In this document: positions 1 to 7,949 of the stretch, piece after piece
How positions within the stretch are numbered: the first letter of the stretch is position 1
How the letters are laid out: the number at the start of each line of letters is the position of its first letter
DNA from: Bacillota bacterium
Lineage (GTDB): Bacteria; Bacillota_E; JAJZYS01; JAJYTV01
Assembly (NCBI GenBank): GCA_021845645.1
Contig: JAJZVM010000008.1
Coordinates: 62,001-126,000 of the forward strand
Direction: 5' to 3'
Length of the DNA stretch: 64,000 nt
Translations under genes and position numbers: made by a program
Notes under the pieces: generated by a model
What the model was told of the DNA's origin: nothing
The model's input: the letters and a program-made list of their open reading frames with translations, nothing else
Databases searched by the model: none

Positions 1-409
1 GCACTTCGATGCGCAGCACCCGCTCGAGGTTCGTGTTGTAGGCTCGCACCATGGTGATGGGCTCGGTGGCCCTGACGATCCCCTCGTACACGGCGTAGTG
101 GCCGACGGCCGAGGAGATGTTGCCGCAGAGGCTCCTGAGGTCCACCACCGGCTCCGAGATTTCGACCTGTGCGAACGTATAGTCGAGGTCGACGTCGGAG
201 GACCGGGGCGGCCCGATGATGGCGAGCTTGCTGGTGAGCGGGTCCGCCCCGCCGAGGCCGTCGATCTGCCGCCTGTCCGGCGATCCGAAGATGCCGAGGA
301 TGACGCGCTCGCGCAGGGCGTCATCCCTGGGGAGATCGCCCTCCCGAAGAAAGAGGGCCTTGCTGGTGCCACCCCGCATGATGACGCAACGGATCGTCGG
401 ACTTTCCAT
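1..409 (-). CDS. PrpF-family isomerase, N-terminal part (runs off window)
   Basis: The first 136 residues of a PrpF-superfamily protein; the gene continues past the left edge. The N-terminus carries the family signature MRGGTSKALF (about residues 11-20), followed by GLGGADPLTSK (about 58-68) and LCGNISSAVG (about 102-111). PrpF proteins have a diaminopimelate-epimerase fold and isomerise double bonds in aconitate-like, methylitaconate or 4-oxalomesaconate substrates without cofactor. The ATG at 409 is preceded by GAGGAGG at a good distance. It is the last gene of a reverse-strand group with an Asp/Glu racemase and a fumarate-reductase-like flavoprotein, which suggests catabolism of a di- or tricarboxylic acid. 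The exact substrate cannot be read from the sequence. Confidence 0.85.
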   Translation of the reverse strand, partial: MESPTIRCVIMRGGTSKALFLREGDLPRDDALRERVILGIFGSPDRRQIDGLGGADPLTSKLAIIGPPRSSDVDLDYTFAQVEISEPVVDLRSLCGNISSAVGHYAVYEGIVRATEPITMVRAYNTNLERVLRIEV

Positions 410-474
410 ATCGCCCCTCCTCATCGTGCGACCTTGACCAGAAACCCTGGACAGGCTGCGCTTGGCGGCCTGCC

Positions 475-1266
475 TCAAGCGTAGACGTCGGGTCCGTAGA
501 AGCGGTGGACCTCGTCGAGCACGGCACCTTCCGGCGGCCTGTAGGAGAGCGCTTTGCTCGTGAAGGTGCCGACGAGCGAGCGCAGCTTGACGGCCGTCTC
601 GCCCATCTTGATCAGCGTCGGAATGCCGTCGAGGATCGGGGCGCCGTCGACCTCGCGGATGCCCAGACGACTGAGCAGGGCCATGAGGGTGCCGCCGGCC
701 GGGAACAGCACCTCGGCTCCCTGCGCGAGGCAGGACCTCGCCGCCGTGTTGAACTGTTCGAGGATGGCCCTCTGGCGCTCGCCCTCGACGAAGCCCGCCG
801 CAAGCGAGGAGAGCTGCGTCACCTGCATCAGCTCGACGGCGGCCATCTGCTGCGAGAGGCCGTACCGCTGGACGTTCTGCAAGATTCTCGGCGTGAATTT
901 CGGATTGACCGTGACGATGCCGTAGCGCCGCCCCATCATGCAGGCGATGTGCAGGTTCGTCTCGCAGAGCCCGACGACCGGGATGTGCAGGAGTTCGCGG
1001 CACTCGTCGATGCCCGGGTCGAGGATGTTCCCGAGCAGGAAGGCGTCGAAGCCCTCCTTCTCCGCCTGGATGGCGTTCTCGATCACTTCGCGGGTGTCTC
1101 GGTACTCGAGGTAGAGGTACTGGTCCGCCACGCCGCCGCCGCGCTCGATGGCGTGGATTTCGACATCGGTGCCCGGATCGGCCGCCGTGTGGACGGCGTG
1201 GCGCAACGCCTCGCCGTAGTGCCCGCGCTCGCTCGCGCGGGCAAAGCTCTGGTACCAAAGCCGCAC
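475..1266 (-). CDS. Asp/Glu racemase-superfamily protein lacking the second catalytic Cys
   Basis: 263 residues, the usual length for the Asp/Glu/hydantoin racemase superfamily, which includes maleate cis-trans isomerase and arylmalonate decarboxylase. The first active-site cysteine is visible in GLCETN (Cys101). At the place of the second cysteine the chain reads LFPAGG (about 187-192), so the two-cysteine mechanism of true racemases is not supported; single-Cys members of the superfamily act as decarboxylases or isomerases. The start is GTG at 1266 with TGAGGAG upstream, 85 bp after the flavoprotein gene ends, and the PrpF gene follows 65 bp later, so the three probably form one operon. A carboxylate isomerase or decarboxylase role is inferred from context. 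Confidence 0.85.
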   Translation of the reverse strand: MRLWYQSFARASERGHYGEALRHAVHTAADPGTDVEIHAIERGGGVADQYLYLEYRDTREVIENAIQAEKEGFDAFLLGNILDPGIDECRELLHIPVVGLCETNLHIACMMGRRYGIVTVNPKFTPRILQNVQRYGLSQQMAAVELMQVTQLSSLAAGFVEGERQRAILEQFNTAARSCLAQGAEVLFPAGGTLMALLSRLGIREVDGAPILDGIPTLIKMGETAVKLRSLVGTFTSKALSYRPPEGAVLDEVHRFYGPDVYA

Positions 1267-1351
1267 CTGATCACGCTCCTCAGAGGCGAAGGCTGGGTCC
1301 GGCTGTCCGCAGCGCAGGTCGGAGCAACCTCCAGCCGCAGGCCAAAAGTGC

Positions 1352-2731
1352 CTAGGATGCCCTGCGGGAAAGTTCCTTGCCGGCGATGCGGCCGAAGACG
1401 GTGGCCTTCCCCAGCGACGTACCGGTCATGTAGGCCGCGCCATGGAAGCCGCCCATGATCTCACCCGCCGCGTAGAGGTGGGGTATCGCCTCGCCGAACA
1501 CGTCGATGACCTGCGCCTGGGGGTTGACGGTGATGCCGGCATAGGTGGCCACGATCCCCGTGGTGGACGGATAGGCGTAGAAGGGTGGGGTGTCGAGCTC
1601 GACCAGATCGCCGAAGCGGTGCGTCAAGTGCCTGCGGCCGAAAGGGTCGTCGCTGCCGCTGCGCACCATCTCGTTGTAGGTCTTGACGGTCGCCTCGAGC
1701 TGCGCGGCAGGAACCCCGATCTTCCCGGCGAGTTCCGCAAGCGTCGGCGCCGTCAGCATCAAGCCTTGTTCCAGGCGGCGGCGGAAGTCGAATATCGTGT
1801 AACCCGGAATGGACGCGTCCATCACCTTCTGGTCGAGGATCTGGAACGAGAGGGCATCCTCCTGCAGCAGGCAGTAATCCCCCAACCGCTTGTAGTCCAG
1901 GGACTCGTTCATGAAGCGGCGGCCGGCCTTGTTGACGGCGATCGCTCCCTTGTACACCGCCTCGAGGCCGAGATGCTGACCAGCCTTGCTCTGCGGGTAG
2001 TTGCCGAAGGTGCCCTTGACGTACGGCATGTCCCTAAGGCCTGCGCCGAGCTTCCACGCCATCTTCAGGCCGTCCCCGACGTTGCCGAGAGCGCCCAGGA
2101 GGAGCGCCTTCTCCTTGCCGGGAGCGAAGGCGGCGATCATCTCCTTGTTCTGGCCGAAGCCCCCGCTTGTGAGGACGACCCCGCTTCGGGCGCGGAGAAG
2201 GAATTCGGTGGTGCCCTGACGCGCCATCACGCCCGTAACCTGCCTCGTCTGTGGGTCTTGCACAAGGCGTTCGGCGGCGCACCCGGTCACGACATGAAGG
2301 TTTGGCAGGCTCCTGGCCGTCTTGTGCAGGAGCTCGATCACGGTGCGGGGATTGGCAAGGTGCGAGCGCGGGACGGACTGCCCGGACGCCGCCTGGACCG
2401 AAGTGAACTCGACCCCGTGGTCTCTCAGCCAGTAGTACGCAGCGAGCTGGCTGCGGACGTACTGCCCGACTAGCTCGGGGTCGTTCTTGCCCTGGCCGAC
2501 CTCAATGAGATCCCGGTACAGGAGATCCTCGGAGTCCTCGATGCCCCGCTCCTGCTGCATGTCGGTGCCGGCGAACGCGAAGGAGCCGCCCGCCAGCACG
2601 CTGCTGCCCCCGACCTGCTCCTGCTTCTCGACGAGCAGGACGTCCAGCCCCTCTTCCGCTGCAGCCAGCGCGGCGGCATGTCCGGCCAGGCCTCCCCCGA
2701 TGACCAGGACATCACACTCCAGCTGTTCCAT
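1352..2731 (-). CDS. FAD-dependent fumarate reductase/tricarballylate dehydrogenase-like flavoprotein
   Basis: 459 residues of the FAD-binding-2 family (fumarate reductase, flavocytochrome c, TcuA and 3-ketosteroid dehydrogenase). The N-terminal dinucleotide-binding motif VIGGGLAGHAAAL lies at about residues 10-22 and the acidic ribose-binding end LLVEK at about 31-35. The C-terminal FAD-binding stretch LYAAGEIMGGFHG is clear. The open frame extends 50 codons further upstream, but ATG 2731 has GGAAGGAGA in front and begins directly at the Rossmann strand. No signal peptide or haem motifs are present, so it is a soluble cytoplasmic oxidoreductase. It is the first gene of the racemase/PrpF cluster. 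TcuA-type oxidation of tricarballylate or a related acid is attractive with PrpF next door, but remains inference. Confidence 0.88.
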   Translation of the reverse strand: MEQLECDVLVIGGGLAGHAAALAAAEEGLDVLLVEKQEQVGGSSVLAGGSFAFAGTDMQQERGIEDSEDLLYRDLIEVGQGKNDPELVGQYVRSQLAAYYWLRDHGVEFTSVQAASGQSVPRSHLANPRTVIELLHKTARSLPNLHVVTGCAAERLVQDPQTRQVTGVMARQGTTEFLLRARSGVVLTSGGFGQNKEMIAAFAPGKEKALLLGALGNVGDGLKMAWKLGAGLRDMPYVKGTFGNYPQSKAGQHLGLEAVYKGAIAVNKAGRRFMNESLDYKRLGDYCLLQEDALSFQILDQKVMDASIPGYTIFDFRRRLEQGLMLTAPTLAELAGKIGVPAAQLEATVKTYNEMVRSGSDDPFGRRHLTHRFGDLVELDTPPFYAYPSTTGIVATYAGITVNPQAQVIDVFGEAIPHLYAAGEIMGGFHGAAYMTGTSLGKATVFGRIAGKELSRRAS

Positions 2732-2993
2732 GCCCTTCTCCTTCCTCGTCCCCACCGAAGACGTGCTGCCACACCCATTGCCGTCGTGCCGACTGCAGTT
2801 CTGCATTCCTGTATACAGTTCCTGCGTCCCATACCGCACATTCCTCTGCTCCGGACGGCAAGGGAGAGATCTTGCGATCACGGCCTGAAAGGCGGGCGGC
2901 GGAAGTGGGCGGGAACTAGGCGCGGCTATGCTATCGTGGTCAGCAGGACGACACGCGGAGTCCCGATCCAGCGCATGCGGAGGTGAACCGTTC

Positions 2994-3941
2994 GTGCGGT
3001 ACCTGGAGCCTCAAGGCACGCCCCTGCGCCTGCCGGTGATCGGCCAGGGCACGTGGGGCTTCGGCGAGGATCCCCGTCGCCACCGGCAGGAAGTCGAAGC
3101 CCTCCGAGAAGGCTTCGCGCACGGCATGATTCTCGTGGACACGGCGGAACTCTACGGCGCGGGAGAAAGCGAGCGAGTGGTCGGCGACGCCATCACGGAC
3201 TGCCGGGACTCGGTCTTCCTGATCACGAAGATCTGGCCGAACCACGCGGAGCCCGACGCGATGCGCCGTGCGCTCGAGGCCTCCCTACGCCGCATGCGCA
3301 CGGGCCAGGTCGACGTCTGCCTCCTGCACTGGCCGACGACATCGCTGCCGCTCCCGCGCATCGCAAGCGGCCTCAAGGCGCTCAAGGACCTGGGACTCGC
3401 CCGCGAGGTGGGCGTGAGCAACTTCCCCCGCGCCATGGCGCGGGAGACCATCGCCCAACTCGGTGTCGCGGGCGCAGGGCAAGGCCGCGCGGTCTTCTTC
3501 CACGAGCTGCCGTACAGCCTTGAGGACCGCCGCGTCGAGCTGAGCCTGCTGCCGCAGGTGCAGGCGGCGGGAGGGGTGCTGCTCGCCTACAGCCCGCTCG
3601 GCCACGGGCGCCTGCTCCGCCACCAGGGGCCCGGGTTTGCAGCCTTGAAGGACGTCGCGGCAGGGCATGGCATCACGCCCGCCCAGGCGGCCCTCGCCTT
3701 CCTCATGGCGGAGAGCGGCGTGCTGGTTCTGGCGAAGGCCGCGAGCACCTCCCACGTGCGGGAGAACGCGGAGAGCGGCGATGTCGTGCTGAGCTCCGAA
3801 GACCTCGGGCGCCTGCGCGCCGCCTTCCCGCGGGCGACCAAGGACATCGGCTTCAGCCTGCCGCCGTCCGGGGCGTTCTTCTCGCTCGTCCACGGCGGCA
3901 TGCACCTCGTGCAGTCCCTGCACGGCCGCCACCGCGCCTGA
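2994..3941 (+). CDS. Aldo/keto reductase
   Basis: 315 residues. The aldo/keto reductase catalytic tetrad is visible: Asp and Tyr in VDTAELYGAGE, Lys in LITKIWPNH and His in CLLHWP. GQGTWGFGE near the N-terminus is the first barrel strand and LVLAKAAS near the C-terminus is the NADPH phosphate-binding part. The GTG at 2994 is chosen because GGAGGTG sits 8 bp upstream and the family homology begins there; an in-frame ATG 66 bp earlier adds residues unlike the family. The gene stands alone, divergent from the flavoprotein operon. The carbonyl substrate cannot be predicted. Confidence 0.9.
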   Translation: MRYLEPQGTPLRLPVIGQGTWGFGEDPRRHRQEVEALREGFAHGMILVDTAELYGAGESERVVGDAITDCRDSVFLITKIWPNHAEPDAMRRALEASLRRMRTGQVDVCLLHWPTTSLPLPRIASGLKALKDLGLAREVGVSNFPRAMARETIAQLGVAGAGQGRAVFFHELPYSLEDRRVELSLLPQVQAAGGVLLAYSPLGHGRLLRHQGPGFAALKDVAAGHGITPAQAALAFLMAESGVLVLAKAASTSHVRENAESGDVVLSSEDLGRLRAAFPRATKDIGFSLPPSGAFFSLVHGGMHLVQSLHGRHRA

Positions 3942-3984
3942 CCGCACCTGCCAGCGGCCTCCTGGCACATGGGCCGCGGACGGA

Positions 3985-4403
3985 CGGCCCAAGGCATCCG
4001 TCGCATGCCCAGGCGGCACCAGGATCCGCGCCACCTGGTGGGACTACGGTCTTGGACGCCGGAGCCTCTTCGCGTCGTGATGCAAGGTGTTCGCCTGGTT
4101 CATGTCGGCCCGGGCTCTCGTCGCCCGCTGCTACACGACGCTCGCGCTCAGCCTCTCCTGCAAAGGCCCGCCCGGGCTCCCGCAGCGGGCGACAGCTCCC
4201 GAGCTGCGGCTCGTCAGCGTGCTCAAGCCGCTGCACGGCCTCGAGCCCGACCTTCTGCGCAACCTCGCTTTCTTGTGCCGGCGGGACTATCCAGCCTCGC
4301 TCTGCACCTCTTCGTCCGGATCGAGCACGATGCGCCCGGCCGCGTCGCAGGGCAAGGGCACATCGTGCTCGCCCTTGCGGGCCTGGTTCAGCTTGCCGCC
4401 GAG
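3985..4403 (-). pseudogene. Decayed serine site-specific recombinase fragment
   Basis: On the reverse strand, 4403-4287 reads KLNQARKGE...LPCDAAGRIVLDPDEEVQ. This strongly resembles the segment of large serine recombinases just after the resolvase domain (Recombinase family), where a basic KLNRA stretch is followed by DxxGRVVLDPDEEVQ. A TAG stop then interrupts the frame. A second short stretch (HQVARILVPPGHATDA, about 4050-3995) is reminiscent of the later RILxNPxYAG part, in another frame. No start or catalytic domain is present, so this is the corpse of a mobile element. Identification of the first stretch is fairly firm; the second is tentative. Confidence 0.5.
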
Positions 4404-4436
4404 TAGCCGGCCGCGCACGCGGAGCGAACGAGAAAG

Positions 4437-4476
4437 GCCGCCTCCCGAGCGGGTTCACCACCCGAGGGAAGGCGGC
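4437..4476 (-). terminator. Rho-independent terminator of the nucleotidyltransferase gene
   Basis: GCCGCCT/CCC pairs with GGG/AAGGCGGC apart from one bulged A. Read on the reverse strand the stem is followed by a T-rich tract (CTTTCT), so it ends transcription of the gene pair at 4883-4493. Confidence 0.65.
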
Positions 4477-4492
4477 CCCATTTGGCGCACGC

Positions 4493-4579
4493 TTAATCAT
4501 ACTCAAAGCCCTCGGTGAACCCTTTGCGGGCTGCATCGCGCATATCGGCGAGGTACAGGAGGTCACTGTGGAGAGGCAT
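4493..4579 (-). pseudogene. Truncated HepT-like (HEPN/DUF86) toxin remnant
   Basis: A 28-codon frame beginning with an ATG that overlaps the last 17 bases of the nucleotidyltransferase gene. Its sequence DLLYLADMRDAARKGF followed by EGFEYD matches the first helix of HepT-family HEPN toxins (RDxxYLxDMxxAAxKxxxFxEGxxYExF). It then stops at TAA, before the catalytic RxxxxH region, and a terminator follows immediately. The arrangement antitoxin MntA then toxin HepT is standard. Here the toxin has been cut to its first tenth, so the module is probably inert. The match is short, hence moderate confidence. Confidence 0.5.
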
Positions 4580-4883
4580 ACATCACGCGCCTCCGCCGTA
4601 GAACATCCTCACGGATGTACTGCTTGAGCAGGTGTTTGTACACGAGATCAACCTTGCGACCGAACATCGTCTCCAGTTCCTCTTGCATCGCAAGGATCTC
4701 CGCGAGCTTGTGTCGGTGGTCGGGACCCGGCTCTATCAGCACATCGACGTCGCTGCTGTCGGTAAAGTCGTCGCGCAAGACGGAGCCGAAGAGAGTAAGC
4801 TCATGGACGCCGTGTCGCCGGCAGAAGTCCGCCATCGCTTCCATGGCGACGGGAACTCTGACCTGCGCCTGCGTCTTGCTCAC
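4563..4883 (-). CDS. MntA-like minimal nucleotidyltransferase (antitoxin)
   Basis: 106 residues, the normal size of stand-alone minimal nucleotidyltransferases. The catalytic signature GSVLRDDFTDSSDVDVLIE (about residues 33-51) has both metal-binding aspartates. In MntA/HepT modules this enzyme adds AMP to the HEPN toxin and blocks its RNase activity. GTG 4883 is preferred because GAGAGGTGAG precedes it; an upstream GTG at 4904 would place that SD inside the gene. The HepT gene that should follow is only a 28-codon stub (4493-4579), so the antitoxin appears orphaned. Confidence 0.8.
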   Translation of the reverse strand: MSKTQAQVRVPVAMEAMADFCRRHGVHELTLFGSVLRDDFTDSSDVDVLIEPGPDHRHKLAEILAMQEELETMFGRKVDLVYKHLLKQYIREDVLRRRRVMYASPQ

Positions 4884-4909
4884 CTGCCTCACCTCTCCAT
4901 GCACATGAT

Positions 4910-5320
4910 AGCCGCAGTCGTGTCACGTGGCGTTCGGCTCCAGAATCATCGGGGCAGCGATGCCGATGTGCGGCGGTGGACCCTGGGCCAATCCCGCATT
5001 ACGGCCGGACTGTCCGTGACCCGCGGCCGTCCGAGGCGTCTCCCCTCTCGCCGGGCCCGCTTCTTGGGGGTGGCTTTTCCCAAGCCCTTGTGGGTAACGG
5101 TCGGCCCCTGGGCAGCCGCGAGAGGAGTCGAAGCGATGGGCCTGCATGCTGCGTACATATGCAATGCATGCTGTATTGGATGCTCATGACCTTAAAAGAA
5201 CAGGCAATTCCTAGGTCTGGCACACAGGATAGGACCAAACATCTCCAACCAACTCCTGCCTTTCTTTCTTGCATTCTTCCTTCCCCTTCGCTACATTGGC
5301 ATTGGTGACACGGAATTCTT
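4910..5320. other. Intergenic region without recognisable genes
   Basis: No frame on either strand shows family resemblance or a convincing SD. The right half (about 5170-5320) is clearly less GC-rich than its surroundings and leads into the promoter of the next gene. Confidence 0.4.
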
Positions 5321-5329
5321 AGCGTTTTC

Positions 5330-5358
5330 TTGGCAATTTCGCTCTACTGTCGATAGAG
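5330..5358 (+). promoter_or_regulatory. Putative promoter of the SLH/Ig/DUF1906 gene
   Basis: TTGGCA and ATAGAG are separated by exactly 17 bases, about 90 bp before the TTG start of the surface-protein gene. This is a reasonable housekeeping-sigma promoter in a locally AT-richer stretch. Confidence 0.4.
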
Positions 5359-5444
5359 TCCGATGTGAGAGATCTGCTGGATCGCAGCCGCCGCAGGCGG
5401 CGAAGCCGCGCCGCCCGAGGGCCTAACGGGAGGTACTTCTCTAC

Positions 5445-7871
5445 TTGCGCCAGGCCTTACGAGCTTCGTTCAGCATTGCGCTCCTGCTGTCGACTTTTGT
5501 CGGCGCCGCCCTGGCCGGTCCCGGTTTGGGCCGTGCCGCTGCGCCCACCCAGAATGTCACCAGGAGCGAATTCACCGTCGAGCTTGCGCAGCAGCTGCAC
5601 CTCCAGCCTGCGACGGGCACCCAGCAGGTCTTCTCGGACCTGCCGAAGACCAGCCCGTCGTTCGGCCTGATCATGGCCGCCTACGAGGCCGGCTGGATCT
5701 CCGGGTACCCGAACGGCACCTTCCAGCCTGGTGCCTCCCTGACGCGCGAGCAGGTCGCGAAGTGCGAGATCATCGCCCTCGGGCTGCAGACGGCCGCCGC
5801 TGGACTGGCGGACAAGACCCCGTCCTACGCGGATGCTGGCGAGATCGGCAAGTGGGCCTGGGGATACGTCAACGAGGCGCAGGCGATCGGCATCCTGCGC
5901 GGCTTCAGCACGAGCGCCTTCGGGCCGCAGAGCACCTTCACCGAGCCCGAGATCCGGCACGCCGAGACCCAGATGGCGTCGTACCTGGCGACGACGCCGG
6001 TCAAGGCGTTCGCGACGATGCCCACCGCGGCACCCGGTAGCGCCACCGGCACGAGCGCCATCGCCGTGACGCCCTTCGCCGCGCAGGACCAGATCGCCGT
6101 GCAGGTCTCGTCGATTCCCCTGTCCGTCCCCACCTGGGGTGAGACCCTGCCGAGCGGTGCGTCGGCGTACAGCCCAGGTGCCAACCTCACCGTCACGCCA
6201 GGGGCCTACGTCGGCGTCTACGAGGTGGGAGCGGGAAACGTCATCTCGGCATTCTCGCAGCTGCAGGTGACATCCGTCGAGATCGCCGAGCCGCCCGCGG
6301 GGCTTGCGCTCTCCGGCCCGCAGGGCGGCACTGCCGCCGCCTCCGCGGGCATCGGCCCGTTTACGCTGACGCTCGTGGATCAAAACGGCAACCCGGCACC
6401 GGCCCCGTCCGGCGGCGAGACCGTCTCGTTCGCCTCGAACTCCGCGGGCAGCTACGTATTCTCGCTTGGGGCGTCCGGCCCGGACATCTCGAGCGTGACG
6501 GTTGCGCAGGGCAGCACGAGCGCCACCTTCTACTACGGCGACACCGCGGCCGGCGCGCCGGTGCTGCTGGCCACGAGCCCAGGCCTCGGCAGCGCGACCT
6601 TCGGCGTGCAGATCGCCGCGGGCCTGCCGGCGAAGCTCGAACTCTCTGGGCCCACGTCCGGCTTCAGCACCCAGAGCGCCTCACTCGGCCCGTTCACGCT
6701 GGCCCTGACGGACGCCTACGGCAACCCCGCGCCCGCGCCGGCCGGCGGCGTCCAGGTGAGCCTCGCCTCGAGCTCCCCAGGCCCCTACGAGTTCTCCCTC
6801 CAGCCCGGCGGGCCGTCCGTCGCGAGCGTCACGATCCCGCAGGGCGGGACGAGCCTCAGCTTCTACTACGGCGACGCCGCCCAGGGCACGCCGAACCTCA
6901 CGGCCACGAGCCCTGGCCTGCAGAGCGGCAGCATGAGCCTGCAGCTCGGATCGACGACCGCGACCGAGCTCACCCTCTCCGGCCCCGCGACCGGCGCCGC
7001 CGGCACCTCGGCGTCCACCGGGCCCTTCACCGTCACCCTGGCCGACGCGAGCGGCGACCCAGTGCCCGCGCCAGCCTCCGGCGTCCCCGTCACTCTCTAC
7101 TCCAACTCGAGCGGGCAGCACGAGTTCTCCACGACCCCTGCCGGAATCCCGGTGGCGAGCGTCGTCATCCCGGGCGGCAGCACAGGGGCCACCTTCTACT
7201 ACGGCGACACCCAGCCAGGCGCCGTGGCGCTCTCGGCCACGGCTGCAGGCTTCTCCGCCGCGAGCGCCATGGTCGAGCTGGCGACCACCGTGAGCCTCGC
7301 CGGCCAGGGCCTCGACTCCTTCTCGCCGCCGGCCACGCCGTCGCAGGTGCAGACCTGGTACGGGCAGGGCCTGCGCAACATCTTCCTCAACACGTACGCC
7401 CCGACGTTCGTCCAGGAGTACGCGGCGAGCCTGCAGAGCATGGACGTCGTGCTGTTCCAGGGATACTGGACGTCCGCCTTCACGAGCGAGACCGGCCAGC
7501 AGCGCGCCCAGGAGGCCATCAATGCGGCCGAGACCGTCGGCTATCCCAAGGGGGCCTACATCTTCGTCGACGTCGAGAGCACCGGCTCGGCCACGGAGCA
7601 GCAGATGATCGCCTGGATCAACTCCTGGAGCGCGGCGGTGCAGGCGGCCGGCTACGGTGCAGGCGTCTACTTCGGCGTGCCCCAGCCCGTGACGGCCCAG
7701 GACACCACCCAGCTGCTCGCCGACCGGTTCTGGAAGTCCTATTCGGGCACCAGCATCACGCCTGCGGGGCGCGGCGTCTGCGTGGTGCAGACCGGCACCA
7801 CGCAGACGTACGACACCGATACGTTCAGCGCGGACAACCTCGGGGAGTATTGTGTCGGTGCGGGCATCTAA
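5445..7871 (+). CDS. Secreted SLH protein with three Ig-like repeats and a DUF1906 glycoside-hydrolase-like domain
   Basis: 808 residues. A signal peptide (MRQALRASFS... ending near ALAGPG) is followed by SLH domains at about 35-180 (SEFTVELAQQL, GWISGYPNGTFQPGASLTREQ, IGILRGFSTSAFGP), which should hold the protein on the cell wall. Three consecutive repeats of about 105 residues follow (about 286-610), each with LxLSGP, GPFTxxLxDxxGxPxPAP, FYYGD and a closing beta strand; they look like Ig-type stalk domains. The C-terminal 190 residues begin GQGLDSFSPPATPSQVQ and match the DUF1906/Rv2525c glycoside-hydrolase-like fold, including the FVDVES segment. The start is TTG 5445 with GGGAGGT upstream. 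A lipoprotein gene follows 78 bp later. A cell-wall or polysaccharide target is likely but unproven. Confidence 0.85.
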   Translation: MRQALRASFSIALLLSTFVGAALAGPGLGRAAAPTQNVTRSEFTVELAQQLHLQPATGTQQVFSDLPKTSPSFGLIMAAYEAGWISGYPNGTFQPGASLTREQVAKCEIIALGLQTAAAGLADKTPSYADAGEIGKWAWGYVNEAQAIGILRGFSTSAFGPQSTFTEPEIRHAETQMASYLATTPVKAFATMPTAAPGSATGTSAIAVTPFAAQDQIAVQVSSIPLSVPTWGETLPSGASAYSPGANLTVTPGAYVGVYEVGAGNVISAFSQLQVTSVEIAEPPAGLALSGPQGGTAAASAGIGPFTLTLVDQNGNPAPAPSGGETVSFASNSAGSYVFSLGASGPDISSVTVAQGSTSATFYYGDTAAGAPVLLATSPGLGSATFGVQIAAGLPAKLELSGPTSGFSTQSASLGPFTLALTDAYGNPAPAPAGGVQVSLASSSPGPYEFSLQPGGPSVASVTIPQGGTSLSFYYGDAAQGTPNLTATSPGLQSGSMSLQLGSTTATELTLSGPATGAAGTSASTGPFTVTLADASGDPVPAPASGVPVTLYSNSSGQHEFSTTPAGIPVASVVIPGGSTGATFYYGDTQPGAVALSATAAGFSAASAMVELATTVSLAGQGLDSFSPPATPSQVQTWYGQGLRNIFLNTYAPTFVQEYAASLQSMDVVLFQGYWTSAFTSETGQQRAQEAINAAETVGYPKGAYIFVDVESTGSATEQQMIAWINSWSAAVQAAGYGAGVYFGVPQPVTAQDTTQLLADRFWKSYSGTSITPAGRGVCVVQTGTTQTYDTDTFSADNLGEYCVGAGI
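6302..7290 (+). repeat. Three tandem Ig-like domain repeats inside the surface protein
   Basis: Three units of about 320 bp start near 6302, 6636 and 6968. Each encodes LSGP, then GPFT, PAPAP or PAPAS, and a FYYGD turn. The copies have diverged in sequence while length and spacing are conserved, as for old domain duplication. Confidence 0.75.
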
Positions 7872-7949
7872 TCTAAGGATGAAGCGACCGCTCCGTCCCG
7901 GGGCGACGCCGCCCCACCACCGGAACGCGGTCCGACGGGAGGCATGCCA

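Noticed and set aside
5375..5440. c-di-GMP (GEMM) riboswitch in front of the SLH/DUF1906 gene
   Set aside because: A CGAAGCC ... GGGCCTAA stretch recalls the motif, but the GGGCAAACC block, the full ACGCAAAGCC block and the 3' hairpin are missing.
6302..7290. Tandem DNA repeat or CRISPR-like array
   Set aside because: The three 320-bp units are diverged protein-domain repeats without conserved short repeats or spacers.
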